IMG/VR virus record: IMGVR_UViG_3300035698_001333
Location: 1 to 21,027 of that record
DNA: 21,027 nucleotides
Source: a virus
Reading direction: 5' to 3' (one strand)
In this document: positions 6,673-15,813 of the stretch, in pieces
How positions within the stretch are numbered: position 1 is the stretch's first letter
Layout of the letters: each line of letters opens with the position of its first letter
Made by a program: the position numbers and the translations under genes
Notes under the pieces: model-generated
Told to the model about the DNA's origin: nothing
Database searches by the model: none
Seen by the model: the letters and a program-made list of their open reading frames with translations, nothing else

Positions 6673-9600
6673 GACTGAAGTTTATAATCCCAACATGTTC
6701 ACCGAGCTTGGCTACGGTCTAGGTCGTGGCACAGAAGGTCTTATCAGCAGTGTTGGTGACATGGCTTACTGGATGGGTGAGATTGGTGGAGATGATGAGT
6801 TAGCTAATTGGGGTAAACAGCACGCGTCTTACTGGGAAAACCAGATGTCAACTGGACGTGAACGACCCCGCGAGGAGATGACTCTTAAGAACCATCCCTT
6901 TATACGCTCTGCTGGTCTGTTGGGTGAAGCGCTGCCTTCCGTAGCGTTGGGTTTTGCTGGAGGCGCTGCAGCATTCAAGGGTGCTAAGTTGGTCGGAGCA
7001 ATCCCAAAAGCTATTAAGTTTGCTCAGCTTGGTAAGATGGCTCAGCTCGGTTTATCCTTTGCCGGTACACAACCGTTGGGTGCTGTCATTGGTTCTAGCA
7101 TGTACAAAGAGGCTCGTGCCAACGGGCTATCCATTGGGAAGTCCAGTAACCTTGCCATGCTTGACTGGATGGGTGAATCAGTCCTTGAGATTGTTCCCTT
7201 GATGGAATATATGAAGGGTGGAAAGAACATTGCCCGCAGGTTCTTACGTACAGGTATCACTGAGGGCCTTGAGGAGGTCACTCAAGGTGTTTTCTCTGGT
7301 GCTCTCAAGGCATATGGTTGGAAAGGAACACAGAACCTCTACGAGGACATTACAGATGGTCTACTTGAACAGTTCATTGGTGGTTTCTTAGCCGGTGGGC
7401 TTCTCTCCGCAGCAGCTAATCCAGATACTATTGACAATATTGCAGGTGACTTATACCGAAAGCTTGGTAGAGATAAGGTCTACAACGAGGATGGCAGCAG
7501 GATTTCTTTAAAACAAGCTGAAGCTATGGTCACTAAGGTGGCTGATAACATTGCTGGAACAGCTAACAAATTACAAGAGTATGCCTACAAAGAGTTTGAA
7601 AGATCCGGGACATTAAAGAGCGAACGGCTAAACCGTGAAGATGTCAACAACGTCATGACCTCTACTAGCGTTACCATTGAGGGTGGCAGAGGCAAGCCAA
7701 ACCTATACAACAGGGTTGTATCAACAGCCAAAGATGCCGGTCAGAGCGTCTTTAACAATTTCTCCACAGAACAGAAAGAATCTGTAAATAAGAAGATTGA
7801 CGGAATTCTCCGTGGTATGAAGTTCCCAATAGGTGACGGAAGAACGATAGGCATGGACAGTGAGGAACTGAGAGCCACTAATTTATACGTGCAACTCCAA
7901 GAATCTGCAGCCAGTAACCCTGAGTTCTCGTCAGAAGATGTAAATCGTATCATGAACCAACAGCCTAAAGACGGCAAGGGCAAGTATACTGTTCACGTTG
8001 TTGGCGGTGAGTCAACGCAATCCTACGACGAAGAGGGCTCTAGTAACACTTCAGTGTTTGCTCCTTGGCTCATGTTCCCAACGGACGAGCATACTCTGCC
8101 AAGATCTCCGATGATCCAGTTAAAAGACCTTGCTAACATCATGCAACATGAAGGATATAAGGTTGAGTTCGTTGGGCAAGGATTAAACCCACGCAATCTC
8201 CATAAGAGATTCAATGACATGCTCAAGGGCAAGTGGAAGGCTGACCGTTCTGACTTCAGTACAAACGAGTCTGACCCTGATGATGACAACGACAAGATAT
8301 TAAGAGCGTCCGGATATAGCGAAGCCGTGTCTGGTGCTGTTAAGCTTATCCTTGAGATGATACACAACGAGAGTGCTCCGTTGTTCTTACGTTCATTCAA
8401 AGACGTTGATATTATATTCCGTCTTGCTAGGAACCTTGATGAGATTAAAACGTATGGATACATGCAGGATGGAAGCATTAGCATCTTTGCTGATGCCATT
8501 GAGCAACGATGGAAAGAAGGACACTTCGATATACAGGGCAAACACCCTTCGTTGGCTGAAGCTATTGCTCAGATAATGATGCATGAGCAGGTTCATTTCG
8601 TTATCAACACGAACAACAAGAAGAATCTTCAATCCTTAGCTAAGGGTGGAGAGCACGTTGGGTTGACGCTTGCTGAAGTCACAGAGAACAGGCTTAATAA
8701 GCTTGAAGGTAAGCCTTACCAGCAAGACCTTATAGATGACCCTGCTATGGCTGACGCTCTATTCGGTTGGTGTGAAGAGCATGTATGTGAAGCGTTGAGT
8801 CTTAAACACACGTATGGTATGACTGACAAAGCTGCTCGCGAACAAGCTAAGCCGTACTACGGTAACGTCACGCCAGAGACATGGCTTGAGCATTGGAATG
8901 CTACACACACAACCAAGATGACCATTAAAGATATTAACGAGGTAGCAGCTGTCATCTACGCCGGCGCAAAGCAACAGGCAACCCAACGCATGTCAGAGAA
9001 GAAGGCCAGAGGCCTGGAAGAGAAGTTGCGTGGGGTAGGAAGATGGACTGTTACACGGTTTAACCCAATCCGATCTTCCCAACGCGAAGCAGGTATGTTC
9101 TTCCGTAGGTTTGAACCTGAAACAACCAGCCCACAGTACCAGAATTACATTGATAATTTTAGAGAAGAGCTTAGGACTACGCTTGATAAGCGTAAGAAGC
9201 TGGACTTAGCCAAGATGATTAAGAACCTTGAGGCTAAGCAGAACGAACAGAAGGAGCTTAAGTTCGCAGGCTTTGCAACCGCAGAGGACAAGGCCTTAAT
9301 AGCTAAGGTTAAGCGACATAAGAAATACGCTATCACTGGTACGCCTGTCTCCCGCGCATGGATACTCCCAACGGGCGAGTACTTACACGTAAAGCAAGGA
9401 GAGGATCACTTTTACGTTATGAGTGAGGCCGGACTTAATAGTATGAAGTCCCGCAGCATCCGTAAGTCTTATGACCGCACGTATCAGATATGGAACATGG
9501 AGTCGCAGACACTCAAGTTGGTTCAGGCTGATCTTGACCAGAGCATAGGGCAAGACAAGGTGGACCAGTTCGTCATAGAGACTGGCGATGGTGACTTCGT

Positions 9601-12600
9601 TCTGCTTGACCAAGAGTATATCATGAATAACTTTAAGCTGTCAGGGCTATTAACCAAGCGGAACACGTCCTCTATTTACAACCAGGCTACCTTTGGACGT
9701 AAGATGTACGCCGGGTTTGGTCCATCCAACGTTCCCTCAGAATATTTAAACATCCAAGCTGTCATCCAAGGCATAGAATTCCCTACTGTTACAGCCGCTT
9801 ACAACTATTTATTGAAGAGTTCGCTTAAGGACTTCAAGTCTAAGGTGGGTAAGCCAACGTTTGTGGCCGGTCAATCTACGGATCCCAAGGAAATTGTTAA
9901 CATCTACGCAAAGCGTTCGGTTAAAACGCCTGAACGTCAGTCAGTAAACCTTGGAGAACTCCTATATCGTGCTCTTTCTATCAATCCTGATAAGATGGAG
10001 GCGTTTGCTGAGGACAAGAACCTTCCGCCTGAGCTTAAGGACATACAAATACGTGTCCGGAATGACGTTAACCGTAGGGCTAAGTACGAACGAGGCATGG
10101 CACAGGTAGAAAAGAAGAAACAAGCCGGCCTTGCTAAGGGACGTGGGTATCAGTCAGGTAAGATAGCTGAACCGTTTACTGACTCTACGGAAAGGCTTAA
10201 GCGTACCGGTGACGTGGTTGAACGTGAATCCGTAGAGAAAGGTCTAGACTTCGCTACAACGCCGCTCACGACAGGGCTTAGCGCTGTTAAGAAGGCTCTG
10301 GAGAGGGCTAAGAGGGTACCTTCTACCAAGCAGGCAGGTCAGTTCGATCTGTTTGAGAATGAGCGTATACAAATTCTCCCTGAGCGTAGCATAGCCATGG
10401 ACGCCTTGATTAAGAAGGCTTTGTATGAGGGGAACAGTGATGACGCACAGTATTACAAAGACCAACTGGTCGAGAACTTCACTCCGGAAGAGATAAATTC
10501 TAAGCTAGCAGAGATGCAAGCCAACGCTGGGTACTTCGCGGAGCAGCTAGAAACTGGCAAGGCAATGGAAGAGGCAAAGGACGTTGCTAATCCTAAGTCA
10601 TTGCAGGACATCAACTTAGTAGAGGATAAATATGATACTCAGAAGCTAAGAGAGATGGAAGAACGGGCCCGTCGCATGCAGGCACGTGAAGCCCACGATG
10701 AGAAGAAGCGTTGGGAACAGAACATCTTGGATGAGTTGGTTCAGATTGAAGAGGACGGCTCAGAGAACTTTGAGCTTCAGCATAAGTTCCTAGCGTGGGT
10801 TAAAGAGGTAACTGATACCGGTTTGCTAACCAGAGACCAGGCTTTTATCAAGGCTGAGGAGTCCTGGCGTGCGGTTGATACGGTCAACACACAGAAGGAG
10901 ATGCAGGCAGAGATAACCCAGACCGAACCAGCTAAGATGAAGTTTGGTGTAAAGAATGCTGAGCGTGATGCTGGTATTCATAAGAAATCTGCTGACCGTG
11001 TGCTATCCGAGAAGCTCCGCAAGGACTTGATGGCTATCAGCCGTTGGCTTTACGTTGTAAACAACTACCGTTTCAAGAGCAGAAGCAATGCTGTTGTTAA
11101 TAAAGGACTGAAAGAGCTTGTCCAAAGCCAAGGTGGTAAGGCTAAGCTGACTGCCAAGGACTTATCTGAAGTACCAATGGGTATAAGGTCAGAAGAAACT
11201 TCTGGTAACCTTGACTATGACGTAAGGATGTCCCTTAGATATATTAATAACAAGCTTAGTGATATACGCAAGAAGGGTTGGACCATATCAGCTAAGGCCG
11301 GGAAGCTTGTCCGTACACCAGCCGACGTTCTTGAGATCGACAGTACCGAAGCGTTGGATACGTACATATCGTCGCTAATTAGCGACATCAACTTGTTCCT
11401 TTCTGATGAGTTCAGGCAGGACTTCAAGGGCTTAGACGTAGCGTTGGATAAAGGTTGGATGAAGCTGACTGAAGGGTACCAGATGTTTGATGAGCTAACA
11501 GCCACTATGATATGGCTACCTGCTGGTGCTTACAAGCTTGATAGGACTGGTAACTTCGTTAACGTGACCGGACGCACCGTAGATATTGAGAAGGTCATTG
11601 ATAAAGAACAGGTCGTTACGCTACCTGATGGCTCAATGGTTGATGAGTCTGGAGCTAAGGTCATCTTGATGGGACCCGATGCCAACGGTGCACAATGGTA
11701 CTCAGCTATATCCAGGACAGCTAACATTGAAAAGACTTGGATGATGGACTTGGTTGAGAACCAGAAGAATGACTTTGGTCAAGCCTTTAACACTGCTACT
11801 GGTGAGATTAAGTTTGCTGGGTGGGGAGACATTGGTAACATCGCTAAGAAAACACGTGAGACCATTGACAGTAAACTACGCAACCGCCAGTACGAGAATG
11901 TCTCTGACACCCTTGACAAAGAGATACGTCCTGAGATGCGTGAGTATGGCTGGAAGCTTAAAGCATGGATTGCTTTACGCAAGAAGATTAACCCAATGCT
12001 TACTGATGAAGATATTGTCCTCGGTATAACACGGGATGATACTAAGAAGCTCAACAAGCTCGCGCCGTATAAAACGTTGGCTACAGAGGAACAGATCAAT
12101 GAGATAGTCCAGAATTACATGAAGGAACGCCACCTCTCAGGTCTTGGCGGGTTCAGCGGTGCACAGGTAACTAACTCTATTATACGTGCTGCTTGGAAGC
12201 ATGTACAGACAGCTTACCCAGAAGAGAATGAACTTGTGCAGAAAGAACGTCTTGATGCTCTCCTCACTCTTATGCAGTTGGCTAACCAAGAGATTATAAC
12301 GGTCAAGGGTACCGATAACTACCGGTTATCTGACATAGGCATGTCCCACTTGTGGCAAGAAGGACAGATTAAGACTCAAAGCCCTGCGAAAGGTAGGAAC
12401 GAGTGGGAAAGAGATGCTAACATTCATATGTACCAGCTTGTCATGAAACATCTTGGTCGTTCCGTATCTGACTCTGAACTTAGAGCATTAAAGAAGGCTA
12501 GACCAACGGCTATGTTCTGGAGCCAGCTTGATAAACCGCTACAAGACATCGTGCTGTTGTCTAAAAATAACATTGAAGATGTCGTATTCGAACAGTTGTT

Positions 12601-14800
12601 AGAATCTGGGTTGCTTGATCGTGCTGCTAATGAATCCAACGTTCGTAAGGGTTTCTCCCACATGGCCTGGGTGCACAGAGATGAGGAGCACAAGACCACA
12701 CGCACACAAACCTATCAGCTTACCCACGGAATGGTAAGACATAAGTACCGCACGGCAGCTGAGTCCATCTTAGCTACAAGCAATGACGTAGAAGCAGGTA
12801 CCGCACTCAAGGCTATCACTAATTATGCCGCGGCAATGGGTGATTACGTCAACACATCCATCAATAAGATGAACCAAGATGACATGATTAAGAAGCTTCA
12901 AGGGATGACCCCAGTTGATGAGGCCGGGCTCCCAACGGTGAAGGACAAGTCAGGTAAGGTCCACAAGCTCGGGTTCATTATATACGAGAACGATTACGCC
13001 GTCATGAAGAACGGAGTGCAGAGATCACATGCATTCATGACATCGTTGGGTTATCGTCAGCTCCGTAACGCGGAAGGCCTAACACGCAGACGCGGTGGAT
13101 CATTCTTTGACCCGTGGGTTCACAAGGATGTGTATACCCTGCTTAGTAACCTCTATGAAACAAGCAACCAGAACGATTACTTCAAGGCATTGCTTAAGGT
13201 CAACGGTGTTATTAAACGTAACATCATGCTTAGTCCTTATAACTTTGCCGTACAGATAGCTTCATCTCCTATGCTATGGCTGGATGACACTCAGAACCTG
13301 TGGAACCCTGACATAGGCATCAAACCATTTGATACCGTGCTTAAGCCACTGTTTCAATGGCATGGTGGCTTTAAGTTTGGTCTATTAGGTGGTGGTGTTA
13401 AAGAGTTCCAGAAACAGAAGGCTGACCCCGATCCTATGTCCCACATCAAGGATGCTTCCTATGACCAAGAGCTAGTCAATCTGTTCATACGTCATGGTGC
13501 ACGCAACTTCAACGTGCAATGGGTTAATGAATCCCTGTTTGATTACGAGATGCTCAACAAGCATCCGCTCTTACAATCCAACGTTGAGGAGCTGAAGGAA
13601 ACCGTTGGGAATAAGTTTGGCGTTGACAACTACGTGTTCAACCACTATGTCGGAAGAGTCATGTACCAGTACATGTCTGGTATGACAAGCCGGTTCTACA
13701 AGGACATGAGCAATCCTAACTCAAAGTCCTATGTCCATGATGAGACCACCCGCAAGGATGAAGCAGCCCGCCGCGCTGTAGCCTTTGCCAACGATACGTC
13801 AGGTATGATAGACAAGTATATCTATGGAGCTGAAGGACCTATGCTACAAGCTATGCTGTTTGCTCGTGACTTTACCATGTCATTCATGCGTCAGGTATCA
13901 GGTGCTACCTACCCACTGTGGAAGAAGCATCACAAGTACCGTGTTAAGAATGGCAAGGAGTTCAACGGCCTTCTTCATGGTGAAAAGTCAACGCATGAAA
14001 TGGAATACCTAAGTAAGTATTATCAAGCCCACCTTGGTAAGGTCGTTATGATTAAGTTCCTACTGTTCTCTATAATACAGTTTGGTATGAGCTTCCTTGA
14101 TGATGATGACGAGGACAAGGAGCAGGGCATCTACGCACCAAAGAGATGGATGTTTAAGAATGAACCCGGGAAGTTTGGTATGATCCGTGTCCCTAGAGTT
14201 GGTCCGTTTAAGGGCAAGGGTGATGAGCCTTTATTCCTTGACCCTCTGCTATGGCGAGAGCTCTCCCAAATGACCACCTTATTAGAGAAAGGACCACTGC
14301 GCTTTGCTAAAGGCAAGATGGCTTGGGTTCCTAAGACTGCTATTGAGGTCATTGGCAACCAGAACTATCGTGGTCAGCCCATCACTAACACAACCGGTGC
14401 CATACCATTCCACCTGGCGGCTGGAGACATGGCTAAACATGTAGCAGGATCTGCTCTCCCAACGTTCTTACGTGAGACAGGCCGCGTACCTGGCTGGGGT
14501 AAAGCTGCTTCAGGTATAGGTATCCCGATTAAGACCGGTACTAACGCTAAAGATGTAAGAGAATTAAGAAGGATACAGACAGTCGTAGCACAGAAGAGGT
14601 ACTGGGATCAGAAGAGGACGGACAAGATGTATGCCGCCACTCCTTCTCAACTACGAGCCATGCGATTTATTAAAGATAAACGCATGAGAATATCACAAGA
14701 GCAATTAAGAAATGAATTAAACCGAAGGAAAAATCCTTTGAAGAACACACGAAAACGTAACCGTGCTACTCTTAAAAAGAATAAGATATTTAACCGTTGA
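6602..14800 (+). CDS. Giant polyvalent virion protein with zincin-like domain (probable ejection protein)
   Basis: A 2,732-residue protein. AAAGGA at 6585-6590 lies 11 bases before the ATG. Residues ~95-165 and ~255-285 hold Gly/Ala-rich hydrophobic stretches that could insert into membranes. Residues ~620-735 look like a metallopeptidase: a strand G-S-I-S-I-F-A-D, a helix with H-E-Q-V-H at 661-665, and a downstream Glu cluster (E725, E726, E730). Residues ~1020-1145 resemble a degenerate NADAR domain. Q-F-D-L-F at 1247-1251 resembles a sliding-clamp-binding peptide. Residues ~1340-1380 are a charged coiled coil. The C-terminal ~500 residues have the style of large polyvalent phage protein domains: A-R-R-A-V-A-F-A-N-D, a Phe-rich helix, a hydrophobic segment at ~2480-2495 and D-P-L-L-W-R-E-L. 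The extreme C-terminus is very basic. Such proteins are packed in the capsid and ejected with DNA; the role here is inferred. Confidence 0.7.
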   Translation: MANPENNPFSPKFRAKPQNPSRSKTEVYNPNMFTELGYGLGRGTEGLISSVGDMAYWMGEIGGDDELANWGKQHASYWENQMSTGRERPREEMTLKNHPFIRSAGLLGEALPSVALGFAGGAAAFKGAKLVGAIPKAIKFAQLGKMAQLGLSFAGTQPLGAVIGSSMYKEARANGLSIGKSSNLAMLDWMGESVLEIVPLMEYMKGGKNIARRFLRTGITEGLEEVTQGVFSGALKAYGWKGTQNLYEDITDGLLEQFIGGFLAGGLLSAAANPDTIDNIAGDLYRKLGRDKVYNEDGSRISLKQAEAMVTKVADNIAGTANKLQEYAYKEFERSGTLKSERLNREDVNNVMTSTSVTIEGGRGKPNLYNRVVSTAKDAGQSVFNNFSTEQKESVNKKIDGILRGMKFPIGDGRTIGMDSEELRATNLYVQLQESAASNPEFSSEDVNRIMNQQPKDGKGKYTVHVVGGESTQSYDEEGSSNTSVFAPWLMFPTDEHTLPRSPMIQLKDLANIMQHEGYKVEFVGQGLNPRNLHKRFNDMLKGKWKADRSDFSTNESDPDDDNDKILRASGYSEAVSGAVKLILEMIHNESAPLFLRSFKDVDIIFRLARNLDEIKTYGYMQDGSISIFADAIEQRWKEGHFDIQGKHPSLAEAIAQIMMHEQVHFVINTNNKKNLQSLAKGGEHVGLTLAEVTENRLNKLEGKPYQQDLIDDPAMADALFGWCEEHVCEALSLKHTYGMTDKAAREQAKPYYGNVTPETWLEHWNATHTTKMTIKDINEVAAVIYAGAKQQATQRMSEKKARGLEEKLRGVGRWTVTRFNPIRSSQREAGMFFRRFEPETTSPQYQNYIDNFREELRTTLDKRKKLDLAKMIKNLEAKQNEQKELKFAGFATAEDKALIAKVKRHKKYAITGTPVSRAWILPTGEYLHVKQGEDHFYVMSEAGLNSMKSRSIRKSYDRTYQIWNMESQTLKLVQADLDQSIGQDKVDQFVIETGDGDFVLLDQEYIMNNFKLSGLLTKRNTSSIYNQATFGRKMYAGFGPSNVPSEYLNIQAVIQGIEFPTVTAAYNYLLKSSLKDFKSKVGKPTFVAGQSTDPKEIVNIYAKRSVKTPERQSVNLGELLYRALSINPDKMEAFAEDKNLPPELKDIQIRVRNDVNRRAKYERGMAQVEKKKQAGLAKGRGYQSGKIAEPFTDSTERLKRTGDVVERESVEKGLDFATTPLTTGLSAVKKALERAKRVPSTKQAGQFDLFENERIQILPERSIAMDALIKKALYEGNSDDAQYYKDQLVENFTPEEINSKLAEMQANAGYFAEQLETGKAMEEAKDVANPKSLQDINLVEDKYDTQKLREMEERARRMQAREAHDEKKRWEQNILDELVQIEEDGSENFELQHKFLAWVKEVTDTGLLTRDQAFIKAEESWRAVDTVNTQKEMQAEITQTEPAKMKFGVKNAERDAGIHKKSADRVLSEKLRKDLMAISRWLYVVNNYRFKSRSNAVVNKGLKELVQSQGGKAKLTAKDLSEVPMGIRSEETSGNLDYDVRMSLRYINNKLSDIRKKGWTISAKAGKLVRTPADVLEIDSTEALDTYISSLISDINLFLSDEFRQDFKGLDVALDKGWMKLTEGYQMFDELTATMIWLPAGAYKLDRTGNFVNVTGRTVDIEKVIDKEQVVTLPDGSMVDESGAKVILMGPDANGAQWYSAISRTANIEKTWMMDLVENQKNDFGQAFNTATGEIKFAGWGDIGNIAKKTRETIDSKLRNRQYENVSDTLDKEIRPEMREYGWKLKAWIALRKKINPMLTDEDIVLGITRDDTKKLNKLAPYKTLATEEQINEIVQNYMKERHLSGLGGFSGAQVTNSIIRAAWKHVQTAYPEENELVQKERLDALLTLMQLANQEIITVKGTDNYRLSDIGMSHLWQEGQIKTQSPAKGRNEWERDANIHMYQLVMKHLGRSVSDSELRALKKARPTAMFWSQLDKPLQDIVLLSKNNIEDVVFEQLLESGLLDRAANESNVRKGFSHMAWVHRDEEHKTTRTQTYQLTHGMVRHKYRTAAESILATSNDVEAGTALKAITNYAAAMGDYVNTSINKMNQDDMIKKLQGMTPVDEAGLPTVKDKSGKVHKLGFIIYENDYAVMKNGVQRSHAFMTSLGYRQLRNAEGLTRRRGGSFFDPWVHKDVYTLLSNLYETSNQNDYFKALLKVNGVIKRNIMLSPYNFAVQIASSPMLWLDDTQNLWNPDIGIKPFDTVLKPLFQWHGGFKFGLLGGGVKEFQKQKADPDPMSHIKDASYDQELVNLFIRHGARNFNVQWVNESLFDYEMLNKHPLLQSNVEELKETVGNKFGVDNYVFNHYVGRVMYQYMSGMTSRFYKDMSNPNSKSYVHDETTRKDEAARRAVAFANDTSGMIDKYIYGAEGPMLQAMLFARDFTMSFMRQVSGATYPLWKKHHKYRVKNGKEFNGLLHGEKSTHEMEYLSKYYQAHLGKVVMIKFLLFSIIQFGMSFLDDDDEDKEQGIYAPKRWMFKNEPGKFGMIRVPRVGPFKGKGDEPLFLDPLLWRELSQMTTLLEKGPLRFAKGKMAWVPKTAIEVIGNQNYRGQPITNTTGAIPFHLAAGDMAKHVAGSALPTFLRETGRVPGWGKAASGIGIPIKTGTNAKDVRELRRIQTVVAQKRYWDQKRTDKMYAATPSQLRAMRFIKDKRMRISQEQLRNELNRRKNPLKNTRKRNRATLKKNKIFNR

Positions 14801-14825
14801 CAAAGTTCGTCTTATTTGCTAATCT
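14797..14825 (+). promoter_or_regulatory. Possible promoter for the recombination/replication module
   Basis: TTGACA at 14797-14802 matches a sigma-70 -35 box exactly and overlaps the stop codon of the giant virion gene. The best -10 at 17-base spacing, TAATCT at 14820-14825, matches only three of six consensus bases. The position at a module boundary supports it; the weak -10 does not. Confidence 0.35.
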
Positions 14826-14844
14826 GTTATTAACATAAACAGAT
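14822..14844 (+). repeat. Perfect 7-bp inverted repeat, operator-like
   Basis: ATCTGTT at 14822-14828 pairs exactly with AACAGAT at 14838-14844 across a 9-base A/T-rich spacer. It overlaps the candidate -10 and ends just before the ribosome binding site (AAAGGGAG, 14845-14852). It could be an operator or a weak RNA hairpin; there is no U-tract, so it is not a typical terminator. Confidence 0.5.
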
Positions 14845-14857
14845 AAAGGGAGATGAG

Positions 14858-15769
14858 ATGCACTTATCAAATAATTCCTCCTCGGTAGCAAGAAGTTGTT
14901 GGAAAAAGTATTACTGGCGATACGTAGCAAAGCTTACCCCCATTCGACAATCCTCGTCGGTGACACTCGGCAAGGTAGTCCACGAAGCATTCGACCTCCA
15001 CTACAAGAACACCCCACGCATAGACATCATTAAATATATCACGTCAACTTTTGACGATGAAATAAATGCTGTCTCCCCCGAGGAACAAGAAAAAATAGTC
15101 GTTAACAAGTACACCGCATTAGGCATGTATTCAAACTGTCCCCAGTTACAGAACACCCAACAATTCGAAGCCGTTGAGTCAGAAAAGGAGTTCTCTGTCC
15201 CCCTAGTCCGTGGCAATCGTTATGATGAACGCGTTGATTATGAAGGACGCGTTGATGGTATCGTTAAGAAGCATGGTAAGTGGTGGCTCAGAGAATTAAA
15301 GACAACAGGACAAACCCAGCGGATATTTGAGCAGCGCATTGCTAGTTCATCTCAAGGCACAGGTTACGTGTGGGCGATGCGTAAGCTAGGCTTCCCAGTC
15401 GTTGGGATAATGTATGATTACGTCAAACGCCCTCTGCTACGCAAGCGTGTCATGGAGGACCAGTTCTCCTTTGGCAACCGCATCCTTGCTGACTACTCAG
15501 TTAAGCCTGAAATGTACTTTAAGCAGATGTATTCCTACCGGAGCGACCAAGAAATCAAGTTGTGGGAGGAAGATACCGTGAATATAATCAAGGAGTTACG
15601 CAAAAAGAAAAAGAACACGGCCACTTTCTACCGCAACACAGATTCTTGTTATAATTATAACTGGGAGTGTGATTACAAGAAGATATGCTTTGAAGCTAAG
15701 CCCGATCCTCTTACCCTCCAACTGTATTTCCAGCATGACGGAAAGCCGATTGGCCCCCCAGTAAACTAA
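14858..15769 (+). CDS. PD-(D/E)XK exonuclease with putative Fe-S cysteines (RecB/Cas4-like)
   Basis: A 303-residue nuclease. Motifs in order: G-K-V-V-H-E-A-F with H42; G-R-V-D-G with D133; E-L-K with E146 and K148; then a Q166/Y170 pair in S-Q-G-T-G-Y. Together these match the RecB-type PD-(D/E)XK core (PDDEXK_1 family). C14 in S-C-W-K-K-Y and C264, C271 and C277 near the C-terminus form the one-plus-three cysteine layout of Fe-S nucleases such as Cas4 and AddB. It probably resects DNA ends to make single strands for the Sak4-like annealing protein encoded downstream. The start follows AAAGGGAG and is the first gene after the virion module. A Cas4-like adaptation role is unlikely because no CRISPR genes are near. 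Confidence 0.8.
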   Translation: MHLSNNSSSVARSCWKKYYWRYVAKLTPIRQSSSVTLGKVVHEAFDLHYKNTPRIDIIKYITSTFDDEINAVSPEEQEKIVVNKYTALGMYSNCPQLQNTQQFEAVESEKEFSVPLVRGNRYDERVDYEGRVDGIVKKHGKWWLRELKTTGQTQRIFEQRIASSSQGTGYVWAMRKLGFPVVGIMYDYVKRPLLRKRVMEDQFSFGNRILADYSVKPEMYFKQMYSYRSDQEIKLWEEDTVNIIKELRKKKKNTATFYRNTDSCYNYNWECDYKKICFEAKPDPLTLQLYFQHDGKPIGPPVN

Positions 15770-15795
15770 GGACATTGTCCTGGACTGTCTAGGAC
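15770..15795 (+). repeat. Overlapping GGAC/GTCC palindromes between genes
   Basis: Immediately after the exonuclease stop, GGACATTGTCC (15770-15780) is a palindrome with a single central base. Overlapping it, GTCCTGGAC-T-GTCTAGGAC (15777-15795) is a second palindrome with one mismatched pair. GGAC or GTCC occurs five times in 26 bases. This could be a repressor operator or an RNA structure controlling the small downstream gene. There is no U-tract. Confidence 0.5.
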
Positions 15796-15813
15796 AAAAG
15801 AAAGGATGAAAAG

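Noticed and set aside
8023-8541. 172-residue reverse-strand reading frame
   Set aside because: It lies wholly inside the giant virion gene, is Ser/Leu/Pro-rich in the manner of antisense frames, and has no convincing ribosome site.
11779-12099. 106-residue reverse-strand reading frame
   Set aside because: Antisense shadow of the giant gene; Ser/Leu/Arg-rich composition without domains.
14822-14850. Inverted repeat as a terminator for the virion operon
   Set aside because: There is no GC-rich stem and no U-tract after it; an operator or promoter role fits better.
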